A stretch of 64,000 nt of DNA from Sitta carolinensis. Lineage: Eukaryota; Chordata; Aves; Passeriformes; Sittidae. The notes beneath the pieces were generated by a model that did not search any database, had not been told where the DNA came from, and was given only the letters and a program-made list of their open reading frames with translations. A program made the position numbers and the translations under genes. The stretch is from NCBI GenBank assembly GCA_032173965.1, contig JAVUNC010000005.1:1302001-1366000 (forward strand). Direction: 5' to 3'. Shown here in pieces: positions 1-10,330 of the stretch. Position 1 is the stretch's first letter. Every line of letters begins with the position of its first letter.

Positions 1-269
1 CCTGGGGAGCAGCCTGGGGCCTGCTTTGGTCACAGAACTCCTCCTTCGACCTCTCTGCCCCTTCCTCTGAACAATTTCCACCCTCAGAGGGTGAGGAGGG
101 CTGAGCAGTAAGGAGGCATTTCCAGAGCAGAGGGTGCAGAAGAGCCCAGGGCTGTTTGTCCACCACGAACAAAATGGGAAGGAGATCATTCAGCTTGGCA
201 CAGTTGTTTCCACGATGAAACTGCCTCATTTTCCAGAACAGGGTGACAAACCCAGTCTTGTGTTTTGGG

Positions 270-374
270 AAGGCCAGGCTGGACAGGGCTTGGAGAAACC
301 TGGGATGGTGGAAGGTGCACTGGAACAAGATGAGATTTAAGGTCCTTCCCACCCAAACCATCCCACAATTCAGA
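270..374 (+). mobile_element. CR1 LINE fragment, 3' end
   Basis: The block 'aggccaggctggacagggc' followed by a 'cctgggatggtgg' block and a terminal 'cccacccaaaccat' matches the 3' untranslated end of avian CR1 retrotransposons. It is heavily 5'-truncated and carries no reverse-transcriptase coding sequence. CR1 has no poly(A) tail and ends in short octamer repeats, here decayed. It is diverged and surely inactive. Confidence 0.8.
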
Positions 375-860
375 GTCCTTTAACCCAGGCAGGACCTGCC
401 AGGGGCTGGGAGGCTGCTCAGGGTGCTCTGAGGCTGTGACAGAGCTGCCAGAGCTTAAAAGGATGTGTAATTGTGAGCTGGAGTTTGCTCTGTGCCCTGA
501 CCCTGTCTGGGGTGCTGTAATAGATGGAGCTGTGCCCGTGTGCTCCTGGGGAATGACAACAGCTTGGGATTGACCTGAGGACACAGCTGGCCACAGCTGC
601 TGGGCACACTCCTCGTGAGTGCTCTGATTAAAAAGGCAGATCTTTATTCTGGGCATTTCCTGAGTGTTCCTGAGAGGTGAAATTAAGATACAGACAAGAA
701 AAATTAAGTTATAGACAAGAACAGGAGACTGGGGTCTTCTTGTAATGGAGATAAACAGCAAAGGAAGGCTCGGGTTGGAGGGGTCACAGGATCAGCACCC
801 AGATTTTGAGGCTGGGGGAAGCAAGGGGTGCTCAGGGAGAGTCTTGGGGTTACTGCTGTG
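375..860. other. Unique sequence, nothing recognised
   Basis: No repeat, gene or clear motif was seen. Frames on both strands have no recognisable protein. The last 20 bases lead directly into the minisatellite. Confidence 0.5.
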
Positions 861-1872
861 CACTGGTTTGATGGGCACTGGTTTGATGGGCACTGGTTTC
901 CCTGCACTGGTTTCCCTGCACTGGTTTCCCAGCACTGGTTTCTCTGCACTGGTTTGATGTTCACTGGTTTCCCAGCACTGGTTTCCCAGCACTGATTTCT
1001 CTGCACTGGTTTGATGTTCACTGGTTTCTCTGCACTGGTTTGATGTTCACTGGTTTCCCAGCACTGGTTTGATGTTCACTGGTTTCCCAGCACTGGTTTG
1101 ATGTTCACTGGTTTCCCAGCACTGGTTTGATGTTCACTGGTTTCCCAGCACTGGTTTGATGTTCACTGGTTTCTCTGCACTGGTTTGATGTTCACTGGTT
1201 TCCCAGCACTGGTTTGATGTTCACTGGTTTCCCAGCACTGGTTTGATGTTCACTGGTTTCCCTGCACTGGTTTGATGTTCACTGGTTTCTCTGCACTGGT
1301 TTGATGTTCACTGGTTTCTCTGCACTGGTTGATGTTCACTGGTTTCCCAGCACTGTTTGATGTTCACTGTTTCTCTGCACTGTTTGATGTTCACTGGTTT
1401 CCACACTGGTTTGATGTTCACTGTTCTCTGCACTGTTTGATGTTCACTGGTTTCCCTCACTGGTTTGATGTTCACTGGTTTCCTGCACTGGTTTGATGTT
1501 CACTGGTTCTCTGCACTGTTGATGTTCACTGTTTCTCTGCACTGGTTTGATGTTCACTGGTTCCCAGCACTGGTTTGATGTTCACTGTTTCTCTGCACTG
1601 TTTGATGTTCACTGTTTCCCTGCACTGGTTTGATGTTCACTGTTTCCCTGCATGGTTTGATGTTCACTAGTTTCTCTGCACTGGTTTGATGTTCACTGGT
1701 TTCCCTGCACTGGTTTGATGTTCACTGGTTTCTCTGCACTGGTTTGATGGGCATGTTTCCTGCACTGGTTGATGTTCACTGTTCCCTGCACTGTTTGATG
1801 TTCACTGGTTTCCCTGCACTGTTTGATGTTCACTAGTTTCTCTACACTGTTTCCCTGCACGGTTTCCTTGCC
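861..1872. repeat. 29-bp minisatellite, about 35 units
   Basis: The tandem array is built from two related half-units, 'cactggtttgatgtt' (15 bp) and 'cactggtttcccag' (14 bp, with variants ending tctctg or ccctg). They alternate to give a 29-bp higher-order unit. The first units (861-960) use half-units singly and irregularly, then the alternation becomes regular to about 1320. From about 1330 to 1870 nearly every variant is a shortened homopolymer (GG to G, TTT to TT, CCC to CC). The array degenerates at the right edge near 1850-1870. It is non-coding; frames through it give low-complexity peptides. Confidence 0.95.
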
Positions 1873-2952
1873 TGGTTTTCCTTACAGGCCCTGTGCTGTA
1901 AAGGAATATCACCAGAGAGCCTGGTGAGGGAGACTCTGGCTGAGTGCTCTGTGGGAATGGAAGCACAGCCCTGATTTACAGATTTCAGAGCTTCCTGCAA
2001 TTTCAAATACCAGTAAAAAAGCAAAATAGCATTTTCTTTGCCTCCAGAGCTGTTGGAGTTTGCAATACTGGGGGTCTGGGTGCATTTTCTGTGGGAGAAG
2101 GAGACCCCATGGCCTGCAGGCTGGTGAGGGAGAGGTTTAGGGAGATGTCACAGAAAAGGGTTTGGATGCTTTGGATGAAGCCCCTGTGTGCTTCCAGACA
2201 GCTCCAGAAGATCCTTTCCCACCCTGGGGCAGGTTGAACTTCACCTCACCCCTTCCTGGCAGATGTTTGGTCACTTTGCACCAATTCTCATTTTGCCCAT
2301 TAAAAGGGAATTTTTGGGGATCATTGAAGCATCTCTGGTCACACTTTTGTGGCTGGCACCACAAGGACTGGCACAAAGCTCCCTAATCCAAGAGTTGCCA
2401 GTGTCCCTGAGGAGTTCACTTCCCAAACCTTCTGTTTTCACACCAACATTGGCTCAAAAAGTCCTGCACTCACACCCTGGGTTGGAGAAATCCAGCAGAA
2501 GAGCTGCATCCTGTTTTTAGGGCAAAGGGAGGGCTCTGTGCCCTCTGCAGCAGGGATATTGTAGGGGCAGCCAGTGCTCCCCATGAAGTGTCTCCTGGTC
2601 CTTGCAGGGAACATGGGAATACCCAGGGGAATGCTTCAGGTTCTCCCTTTGCTGGATCCCACAGGGATTTGAAGGGCTTTTACTCCAACCTCGTGAGCTT
2701 GGGCAGTGACCCCGAAGTGGTGCAGGTTTAGGAATGAGTTTGTGGTTACAAAGCTGAGTTTAACTCTGATCAAGTCCTCCCAGGCTCTTTGTGTGATCCC
2801 TTGGGAATGCTCAGGAGAGTGTTTCTTAGGGATCTCAGTGGATCTCTGCATTGGTGTTTCTGCCCAAGATTCAAACCAGCTGATCTGGGAGCTGGAGGTT
2901 GGTCCTGGTGCTTTTCTCTACAAATCTGGTTAAAGGGAGCAGGGTTGGATGG
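1873..2952. other. Unique sequence, nothing recognised
   Basis: No repeat family, exon or RNA gene was recognised. The GC content is mixed and no long frame has protein-like composition. Confidence 0.5.
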
Positions 2953-3141
2953 GATAATGGGGAAAAATTCTTCCCTGGCACAGCTGTGGCTGCCCCTGGA
3001 TCCCTGGAATGTCCCAGGCCAGGCTGGACAGGGCTTGGAGCAGCCTGGGATAGTGGGAGGTGTCCCTGCCCATGGCAGGGGTGGACCAGGATGATCTTTA
3101 AGATTCCTTCCAACCCAAAGCATTCCATGGCTCTGTGATAA
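2953..3141 (+). mobile_element. CR1 LINE fragment, 3' end
   Basis: This is one of the best-preserved CR1 tails in the window. The order is 'ggggaaaaattcttccctgg', 'gctgtggctgcccctgg', 'caggctggacagggcttgg', 'gggaggtgtccctgcccatg', then 'ccttccaacccaaagcattc' and a decayed octamer end. Relative to other copies it lacks about 30 bases after 'ttccctgg'. It is 5'-truncated and non-autonomous. Confidence 0.92.
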
Positions 3142-3852
3142 ATCCAAATATCCACTTCTGCATTTTTCTGGGCAGTCAGGTCACAGCCATGACAAAGTAG
3201 GAGCAGGTTGGAAGTGCCCACCAGGGTGTGCAGACAGCCTGGATCTCTGCAGGAGACTCTGCCAGGTGGGAAAGTCTCCTTAAATGACTCCCACTATTAA
3301 GAACCTCCTCATTAAATATGATTTTTATAGATTTGTTCCTTGTTCTTAGGCTCTTTGAAATGCTTAGAGCAGTCTGATAGCCACGATCTTGATAACCTTG
3401 ACAAAATGGTGCAGCAGTTGTTTCCTAGGGTGGGTTTGGAATTTCCAGAAGGAAGAGGATGGCTCAGCCTGGCAGAAGGAGCAGGCTGTAGAACACTGGG
3501 GTGTTTCAGATGTCCAGGCTGGGGAGAAGACAACTTCCCCCTGAAAGTGCCCAGTGTCAGGTAAAAGTGACCAGCCAACTCTCTGCAATCCAGCTAAAGC
3601 TTCATTTGTATGGCCAGGACCCCCAGATGATGCTAATCACTGGCAGGGAAAAGGAATCAATGCTTGGCAGGGTTTAATGAGCTCGAAGCTGTGCCTGCAG
3701 TCACACGTGGGCTGCAGGGAACGCCAGCTCCTCAATGAACTGGGGACACAGACAGGGGCAGGAGGGCCTGGGAGCCTCTTCCATGTTCCAGAGCTGGAAG
3801 AAAAGTGAGGAGTTCTGGTGGTCTGGCTTCTTTTCCCTCTCCTGCTCTGTGG
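3142..3852. other. Unique sequence, nothing recognised
   Basis: Single-copy DNA lies between two oppositely oriented CR1 tails. No gene or motif can be supported. Confidence 0.5.
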
Positions 3853-4085
3853 ATAGAATCCTGGAATGATTATGGTTGGGTTAAAATTCATCTGATTCCA
3901 ACCTCCTGCCATGGGCAGGGACACCTTCCACTGTCCCAGGGTGCTCCAAGCCCTGTCCAGCCTGGCCTGGGACATTCCAGGGATCCAGGGGCTGCCCTGA
4001 GCACCCTGTCCCAGAGCCTCCCCACCTCCCAGCCAATAATTCCCTCCCAATATCTTTCCTACCCCAAATTTATCCTTCCTTTTCA
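3853..4085 (-). mobile_element. CR1 LINE fragment, 3' end on minus strand
   Basis: Read on the minus strand, it ends at about 3853 with the CR1 terminus ('gaatcctggaatgattatgg' on plus). It continues upstream through 'ctgccatgggcagggacacc', 'ccaagccctgtccagcctgg' and the 'ttccctcccaatatctttcc' block, so it retains slightly more of the 3' UTR than most copies here. It is in inverted orientation to the copy at 2953-3141, about 700 bp away. Confidence 0.92.
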
Positions 4086-4664
4086 AAGCTCAGCCGTGGG
4101 GTAGGATTTATCCCCTCAGCCTCCCTTCCTTAAAGTGAGGTTAAATCCTTCCTTTTGAGGAAAAATACGTGTATCCCAGTGATGGTACTGAAGGTGACTG
4201 GGAAGTATTTTCCTCTTAGTGAAGGAAGAGGCACCTCACACCCTTTGAGTGCCCATCCCAGTCTGCCTGAATCCGGCTGCTCCAAAGCTCTGCCAGCGCC
4301 CGCACTCGAGTGGTGTCTGCGAGGGGGTGATGGATGGGTTGATTTTCCCTTTCTCTCTCGAGTTCAAACACTTTGCATTGATTTGTGTCCTCGTTGGGGT
4401 GCTGGGGGAACAGCCAGGCTGGGAAGCAGCTCTGTCTGTCGTCCATCAAAGCCTCCCAGTGCTTTGTCTTCATTCCCACTCGGCTGCTCCTTCACGGATT
4501 TGCTGCTGGGAGCCCTTCAGCACAGCTCGTGAAACAGGGACAGAAAAATGGCATTCAGGGCATCAAACCCAGCCCTCTGCTCTGTGCTGAGTGCTGAGCT
4601 CAGCTCTCCAGCCAGGGGGATGGGAATGCTCTTCTCTCGTGGAGAGGGGTGCCTGAGATCCCTG
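4086..4664. other. Unique sequence, nothing recognised
   Basis: No repeat or gene was recognised. A CpG-bearing stretch near 4285-4365 is unremarkable on its own. Confidence 0.5.
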
Positions 4665-5131
4665 TGATGCCTTCAGTTTTAGCTTTCATCTTTTCCACAT
4701 TCTGCCCTGCATTGGTGTGTGACTCTGAACTTCACATCAAGGGTCAGCCAGTTCTCCTCCCAGCTCAGCCACACAGAACAATCCTTTTCCAGCCCCAGAA
4801 CCAAGGACAAGCTGCAGCTTTGGGCCCAAAAAGTGTAAAAACAGCAAATTGAGGAGAGCAAACTGGGAGGGTGGGACTGCATCACCTGGACTGGAATTGG
4901 ACAATTGAGCCCAAAATGGAAATGGACCAAAACTTGTAAAAGTGTGAAAACTCAGAGTCCATCTTGGGTGTAGCCACAGCCAGGCTCTGGTACTGACCAA
5001 GGTGGATCCTTTGAAGGCCTTTAATAAAATCCCTGCTTTATTCCTTTCACAGTGTCTCTGTTCCAGAGATGTTCTCACATCTCTCTGGATGTGTGGATGA
5101 TGCAGGGCATCTCTGGATGGAGCCTTGGCAT
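4665..5131 (+). mobile_element. Solo LTR, family A (copy 1)
   Basis: It starts with TGATGC like the copies at 50394-50901 (minus) and 57135-57540. It shares with them, in order, a block around 'gaacaatccttttccag', 'accaaggacaagc', 'ttggacaattgag', 'atggaccaaaacttgtaaaa', 'ccatcttgggtgtag' and a terminal 'ctttaataaaatccctgctt' containing the AATAAA polyadenylation signal. The 3' end is less clear. A candidate 4-bp duplication CCTG lies at 4661-4664 and 5132-5135, but the terminal CA is missing, so the right edge is provisional. No internal retroviral genes adjoin it, so it is a solo LTR left by recombination. Confidence 0.75.
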
Positions 5132-5488
5132 CCTGGACACAGAGAGATTGATCTCTTCCCTCCTCAGTGCTCTGTGCTGCTGCAGGTTGTGATCCCTGCC
5201 TGTCCCTGTCTCCATCAAACATCGGGATTTGTGCCTCAAGGGAAATTTGTTTGGGCAGATAATCCCATCCTCGGGATCCTCAGGGAGCTGCTTGCCTGCT
5301 CACCCCTGCTCTTTGCTGGATACAGCAGTTTTCTTTCAAGAGCCCAGTTTTTAGGTTTAATTCATTCACAAAAAAAGCTGGACAGGGGGGACCTGGAGCA
5401 CTTGGGGCTTGTTCAATGCTTTTCCTGTCCAGGTTTTTATCCCTGTCCTGGAGCAGCCTGGCAGGAGGCTCAGCCCTTCCTCAGGCTG

Positions 5489-5531
5489 GTGATCACAGAT
5501 TCATGGAATTGTTTGGATTGGAAAATCCCAG
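5489..5531 (-). mobile_element. Short CR1 3'-end remnant, minus strand
   Basis: The plus-strand text 'cacagattcatggaattg' plus 'tttggattggaaa' matches the reverse complement of the CR1 terminus. Only about 40 bp is recognisable, so this is either a very short insertion or an eroded one. Confidence 0.6.
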
Positions 5532-7825
5532 CCCAGAGGGGTTTGTACAGAGGCACCCACTGGTCCCAGTGCTGGTGGCCCTGGCAGAAGAGCCAGGAGC
5601 TGAATTCTCAGGGAATCTGCTGCTCCTGCCCCCTCTGAGGAGCACTCAGGCTCTCCCTGCTCACGGAGCTGTGTTGCTCTGGAGACAGAAAACATTTGCT
5701 GTGAAACCCTGGACACATGAAAAGTCTCTCCAAGGAGAAATACCCCCAGAAATGCCCTCCTAGGAGGCACTAAGGTAAACTTTGCCCAGCCACACTGTGA
5801 CATCCCTCCCTTGGTCACCAGCCAGTCCAAACCCTGCTCTAGGAAGCAGCTGCCAAGAGACGGGGTGGATTTATGGAGCATCAACCCCACCAATTCCCAG
5901 GAAAATCAAATTCCCTGGGGTGCTGGGAAGTTGGAAAATCTCAGGCTGCAGCTGGGACATCCTGAACTCCCTGCCTTGGGTGGGTGATGTGAAATTGGGG
6001 ACATCTGTCCACGCTGGCAAGGCCATAACCAGTCAGAGCTAAACAAAAAGTCACATTTGTGACCTGGGCTGCTGAGTCACTGGAGGGAGAATCAATTCTC
6101 CCACTGTAATGGTAATTTTGAGGCGTCTCTTTCCCTCCTACCACCTGGGAAGCTTTATTAGGACTATTGATTAGGCTTTATTCATTAAACAGCCGTGGTG
6201 GGAAATGGAAAAGTGAAGGAAAAGCAAAAAAACTTGCAGGCAAAACCCTCCGGGGTCTGCCCTGCCAGTGGGGAGACCCCGGTGAGGGTGGGAGGTGAAG
6301 GCTCCCAGTTTGGCTGTATTGGAACATCCCCCTGCTCAGGCTGTGGGCTTTATTTGCATTGCTTGAAATGCTGCTGTTTGTTAGGATTTTATTTTTTTAT
6401 TACTTTGATGGCTGAGGGGTTTTCCAGATTAAAATCTTCTCCATTTCTTTTTTTTTTTTAATTAATTTTTAATTTTTAACTTTCAAGGGAAGCTTTAAAG
6501 GGGTTGGGGGTTACATAACAGAGTTTGATTTTTATTTTTACAAGGATTTTTTTTTTATTTAGTTTATTTTTTAAGCTCTGTGAAGGCTTAAGAGAAATCT
6601 TCAAGCATCCTCGTGTTCTTTCCTTGTCACCCCGGGCTATCCCTGGAGTTTATCCCAGCAGCTGCATGTGCAGGGAACAAACAGTGGCTCCTGTGCACAG
6701 CCAGCCCTTCCCTCACCCCATGGGTTTGGGATCTGGGCTTCCCTGTGCTCCACATCACTTAGCAACAGCCAAATCTGTGTTTGCCAACATTTCCAGTGCA
6801 CAGGGAGCGGGGATTTCAGCCTGCCTTGAGCTGTGGGGATGCTCCAGAGGGAGCTCAGCTGCTCTGGCTGGGGCTGGAAATTCTGGGGATTGCAGATTTC
6901 CCCTGGAAATTCTGCAGCCAGCAGAGCCAATCCCAGCCTTTCCCCCCCCAAAAAAAAGCTGTGGGCACAGCTGAGCTGGTACCACAGGTGGGTGTGCAGG
7001 TGGTTGCTGACCCTGGGTAATCCCAGATTCCACTCCCTGCAATATCAAGGAGGGTTTTTTTTTCCTAGCACAAAAAGTAAAAAAAAAAAATCCAAACCCA
7101 CAACGCAGAACCCTGAGGGAGAACAAGACCTGACCTATTTTTATCTCATGTGCTGACTACAGATGAAGACTTGAGTCCCCAGAGAAAAGCCACTTCTCCA
7201 GGCCAAATGTGACTTGTGACGTGGGGAAGGACGAGGGTTTCCTCTTGGATCTCCCTCCCTGCCCGAGTGCAGCCAGCGCTCACAGAGGGGTGCAGATATT
7301 TTTAGCCCTGAAATTCAGACCCAGAGCCAAGCTGGGACTGGCTTAGCCCAGCTGGGAATTGCCCAGTGTGAGGAATATCTGGGTGGGCAGGCTCAGCACA
7401 CGGTGCCTGCCTGTGGAGTGGGGCAGGGAGCCACCCAGGGAGGCCAAAAATGAATATAAACCGAGCCTGAGTAATTCTGTACCACCACAGAGCACGGGGA
7501 TGGCGTGGAATAAAAGGCAGGAAGTGATTTAAAGGCATGGAGTTCCTCTGGGGTAACATCAGGGTAACCCAGCTTGTGGTTCAGGGTCACATCTCATCCC
7601 AGGGCCAGGTGGGAATTTGCCTTTCAATTGCAGCCCTGGTTTGGTTTTTGGTTTTTTTTTCCCAACTTTTTGAAGCACCTTCAGCCCCAGCCTGGTCCAG
7701 GAGGGCCCTGCAGGTGGAGGGGTTGGTGCTCCCTCACCTGTGCCCAGGTGTTTGAGATCCTGACAGGGATCAGATCTTTTATTCAGGGACCAAATTCATC
7801 CTCTCACCAGCTGGAGGGAGATCCC
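5532..7825. other. Mostly unique sequence with A/T runs
   Basis: No gene was recognised. It contains T/A-rich low-complexity stretches at about 6380-6480 and 6535-6575 and short A runs near 6951-6957 and 7079-7090. The remaining sequence looks single-copy. Confidence 0.5.
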
Positions 7826-7943
7826 ATAATGATAATAATAGTAATAATAGTAATAATAATAGTAATAGTAATAATAGTAACAGTAATAATAATGATAATA
7901 ATAATAATAGTAATCGAAATAATAATAATAATCATCATCATCG
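7826..7943. repeat. (TAA)n-type microsatellite
   Basis: This is an imperfect trinucleotide array of TAA/TAG/TGA-phase units, about 118 bp, ending in an 'atcatcatcatc' stretch. Frames through it give Ile/Val or Tyr/Asp runs that are not genes. Confidence 0.95.
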
Positions 7944-9148
7944 TCCTTGAACTTCCACCTTTCCAGCCCTGCTTCATCATCCCTCATGTCCTGGACCAGG
8001 CCTTGCTTTGGCTTTGTGGGCACCTGACATCCTAAAATTTTCCCAGAATTTCCTTTAACCCAGGAGGGGAGGGAAAAGCAGCACAACCAGAGCAGCAGCC
8101 AGTTTATTCCACCCTGCAGCTCAGCCTCTCCTCCTCCTTCTCTCCCACCTCCAAATCCATCCCAAATCTGCTGCCTGCCTACACCTGGGACACTCTGGTG
8201 CTGCTGGGCATTTGTGGCAGCAAGGGGTTGAGAGAGTGGCTCCACCAGAGCTTTTTTTTAGCCACAGGCTTTAATTTTTGTGAGCTGTTTCATTCTCTGA
8301 CCCCTAATAATCCCCCTGATGAAACGGGAGAGAAGGAACAGTGATGAGCTGCTGAGCTTGGAGCATCTTTGAGAGGTTTTGGAGATCCCTGAGGAGGAAG
8401 AGGCTGAGCCAGGAGGGATTTGGGTTTCTTTTGTTTTCTACTTTGGTTTTTTTTTCCCTTTAAAAGCAAACAAAGAGTATCCATGTGCACCTCAAGCACT
8501 GAAGCTCTCTGTGCCAAGAAATAACAAAAATATTCATTTCTTGCCTGGGTACCTGAGTTTTTTTAAGCTCACAGAGAGTTCCTGGGCAGGTAGCAAAGCA
8601 AAAATAACCTGGTGCACGGCCCAAGGTCCAAGGACATTTCTTTTATCACCTTTAACCTGCCATCGGTGAGATATTTGCTGTTAATTCTTTGTCCCATTTT
8701 TTTGGTGCCACTCCTTGGTGGGACATTAAGAAATTACCAATAAAACAAACCTTCTGGAGTGGGAGGGATTTTCTGTCTGAGCATTCCTAGGCTGAGCTCT
8801 GGAGTGGGGACAGGCAGGATTTCAACGTCAGTTATTGGCAACACTTCCTAAAGTGCATTGCAATTTGGCAAACCCTGGGGTTTGGGATCACTGGATGTAT
8901 AAAAACTCTATTTCATAGATTATTCACGTATTTAATCTTTTTTATTCCTTTTTTTTTCCCCTTTATGTACCACTTTCCCCAAGCTTCAGGTCCCCAGGAA
9001 TGGAGGGTAAGTTGGAAAAAGCAAAATAAACAGGTGAAGATGAGACAGCTTAGGTGGTTGGTGGAGATTGGATCTTCTGTACCTGCACCTAAAAATGGGT
9101 GTGGATGAAAATAATCCAAACCCAACCCCAAAATCTTTAATCACCTTC
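7944..9148. other. Unique sequence, nothing recognised
   Basis: No repeat family or exon was identified. It is AT-leaning from about 8700 onward, with short T runs near 8697 and 8948. Confidence 0.5.
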
Positions 9149-9210
9149 TTATTTTTATTTTTATTTTTATTTATTTTTTTGTTTTTTTTTTTATTTTTTT
9201 TTTTTTTTTT
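9149..9210. repeat. (TTTTTA)n / poly(T) tract
   Basis: Short 'attttt' hexamer repeats pass into a near-continuous T run interrupted by single G and A bases. It could be the reverse complement of an A-rich tail, but no recognisable retroposed body lies next to it. Confidence 0.9.
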
Positions 9211-10214
9211 AATAAATGGGATTCAGACTGTGACCATGAGCAAGATGAAAAGCAGAGGGTGGGAAGACAACATGGAAATTACTAATTGCCCTCCAGGAAA
9301 AGTATCCATCAGGAATATGCCAGCAATGGATAGATGGCAATTCTTGAGTGATTTTAGCTTTGAATGCTGAACACAAAGTTTGTGCTGAAGATTTCCTTCA
9401 AACCTTCCTATGGAAATTGTTTAGAAATATGGGGATTTTCGCAATGAATAACAATGTTAGTGAAAAAAATCCTCCTGGAATATTTGCCATGAATTCCCCT
9501 GAGCCCGTGCATTAATCCAGGTACCATGTTCATTTTTATCAGGTTTATTCTTCCCTAGAGGCTGAGCCAAAGAGCTTCCAATTTACCCAGGTCATTAGTG
9601 ATTTATATGATAATTGGATCTAAGTTGATTTTAACTATTTGCTTTAAATCTCCTGGGATTTGTATTCCTGGACATTTTAATGCCACTGGAAATTTCACTG
9701 ATTAAGCAAAGACAAGTATATGTACTTAATTAGTCCTGAAACCAATTAGTCCTTTGTCAGTCAAATTAATCTTGCATCTGGACTTTAAATGAGTTCTAAG
9801 AATTTTGGGGTTTGACCTTTGTGGGCTCAGGGGGGAGTTCAGCCCAGCACATCCCCCCAGGATGCTCCGCTTCGCCCTCCTTTGTTTTTTGCTGCCGTGG
9901 AATGTCTGAAATGCACTCGTGGGTGATCACCAGAAGGGAAGATGGAATGATGGTGGGGCTGCTCTCTCGAGGGTGGGAGGCAGTGAGAGCATTGCAGTGC
10001 TCTGCTGGGCTCTGTCCTGCCCTCGAGGCAGTGCCCAGGAGGGGCTCTGCAGTGCCAGGACAGACTGGCAGCATCCATGGGCTGCCTGGGGGTCTGTGAC
10101 TGCAGCCTGGCTGTAGGAAATGTGATCTTCTTCCCACACTGAGTGCAGGCCAATACCTTCTCCCAGTTGTTCCATTGGGATTGGGATGGATATCCCAGAA
10201 TGGGGAAGGTTGGG
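9211..10214. other. AT-rich unique sequence
   Basis: The stretch 9400-9800 is AT-rich and free of recognised repeats, with scattered homeodomain-type TTAATT/ATTAAT cores. No gene can be supported. Confidence 0.45.
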
Positions 10215-10330
10215 AGGGAGCACTGGAGGTCCAGCAGCTACTCAGGATCGTGTCCAGACAGCTTTGGAATATCTCCAGGGAAGGAGAGTCCACAGCTTCT
10301 CTGTTCCCAGATCCCTCCCATCCTTGCAGG
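10215..10330 (-). mobile_element. CR1 LINE fragment (other subfamily), minus strand
   Basis: The plus-strand block 'ggatcgtgtccagacagctt', 'ggaatatctccagggaagga' and 'gagtccacagcttctctg' matches a CR1 region in which a sentence-like series of 'tctccagggaaggagactcc' blocks precedes the 3' UTR. The 3' terminus itself was not found. The 248-codon minus frame here runs through this repeat and is not a gene. Confidence 0.7.

Noticed and set aside
861..1872. CRISPR-like repeat array
   Set aside because: The repeats are contiguous half-units without unique spacers, and the DNA is vertebrate.
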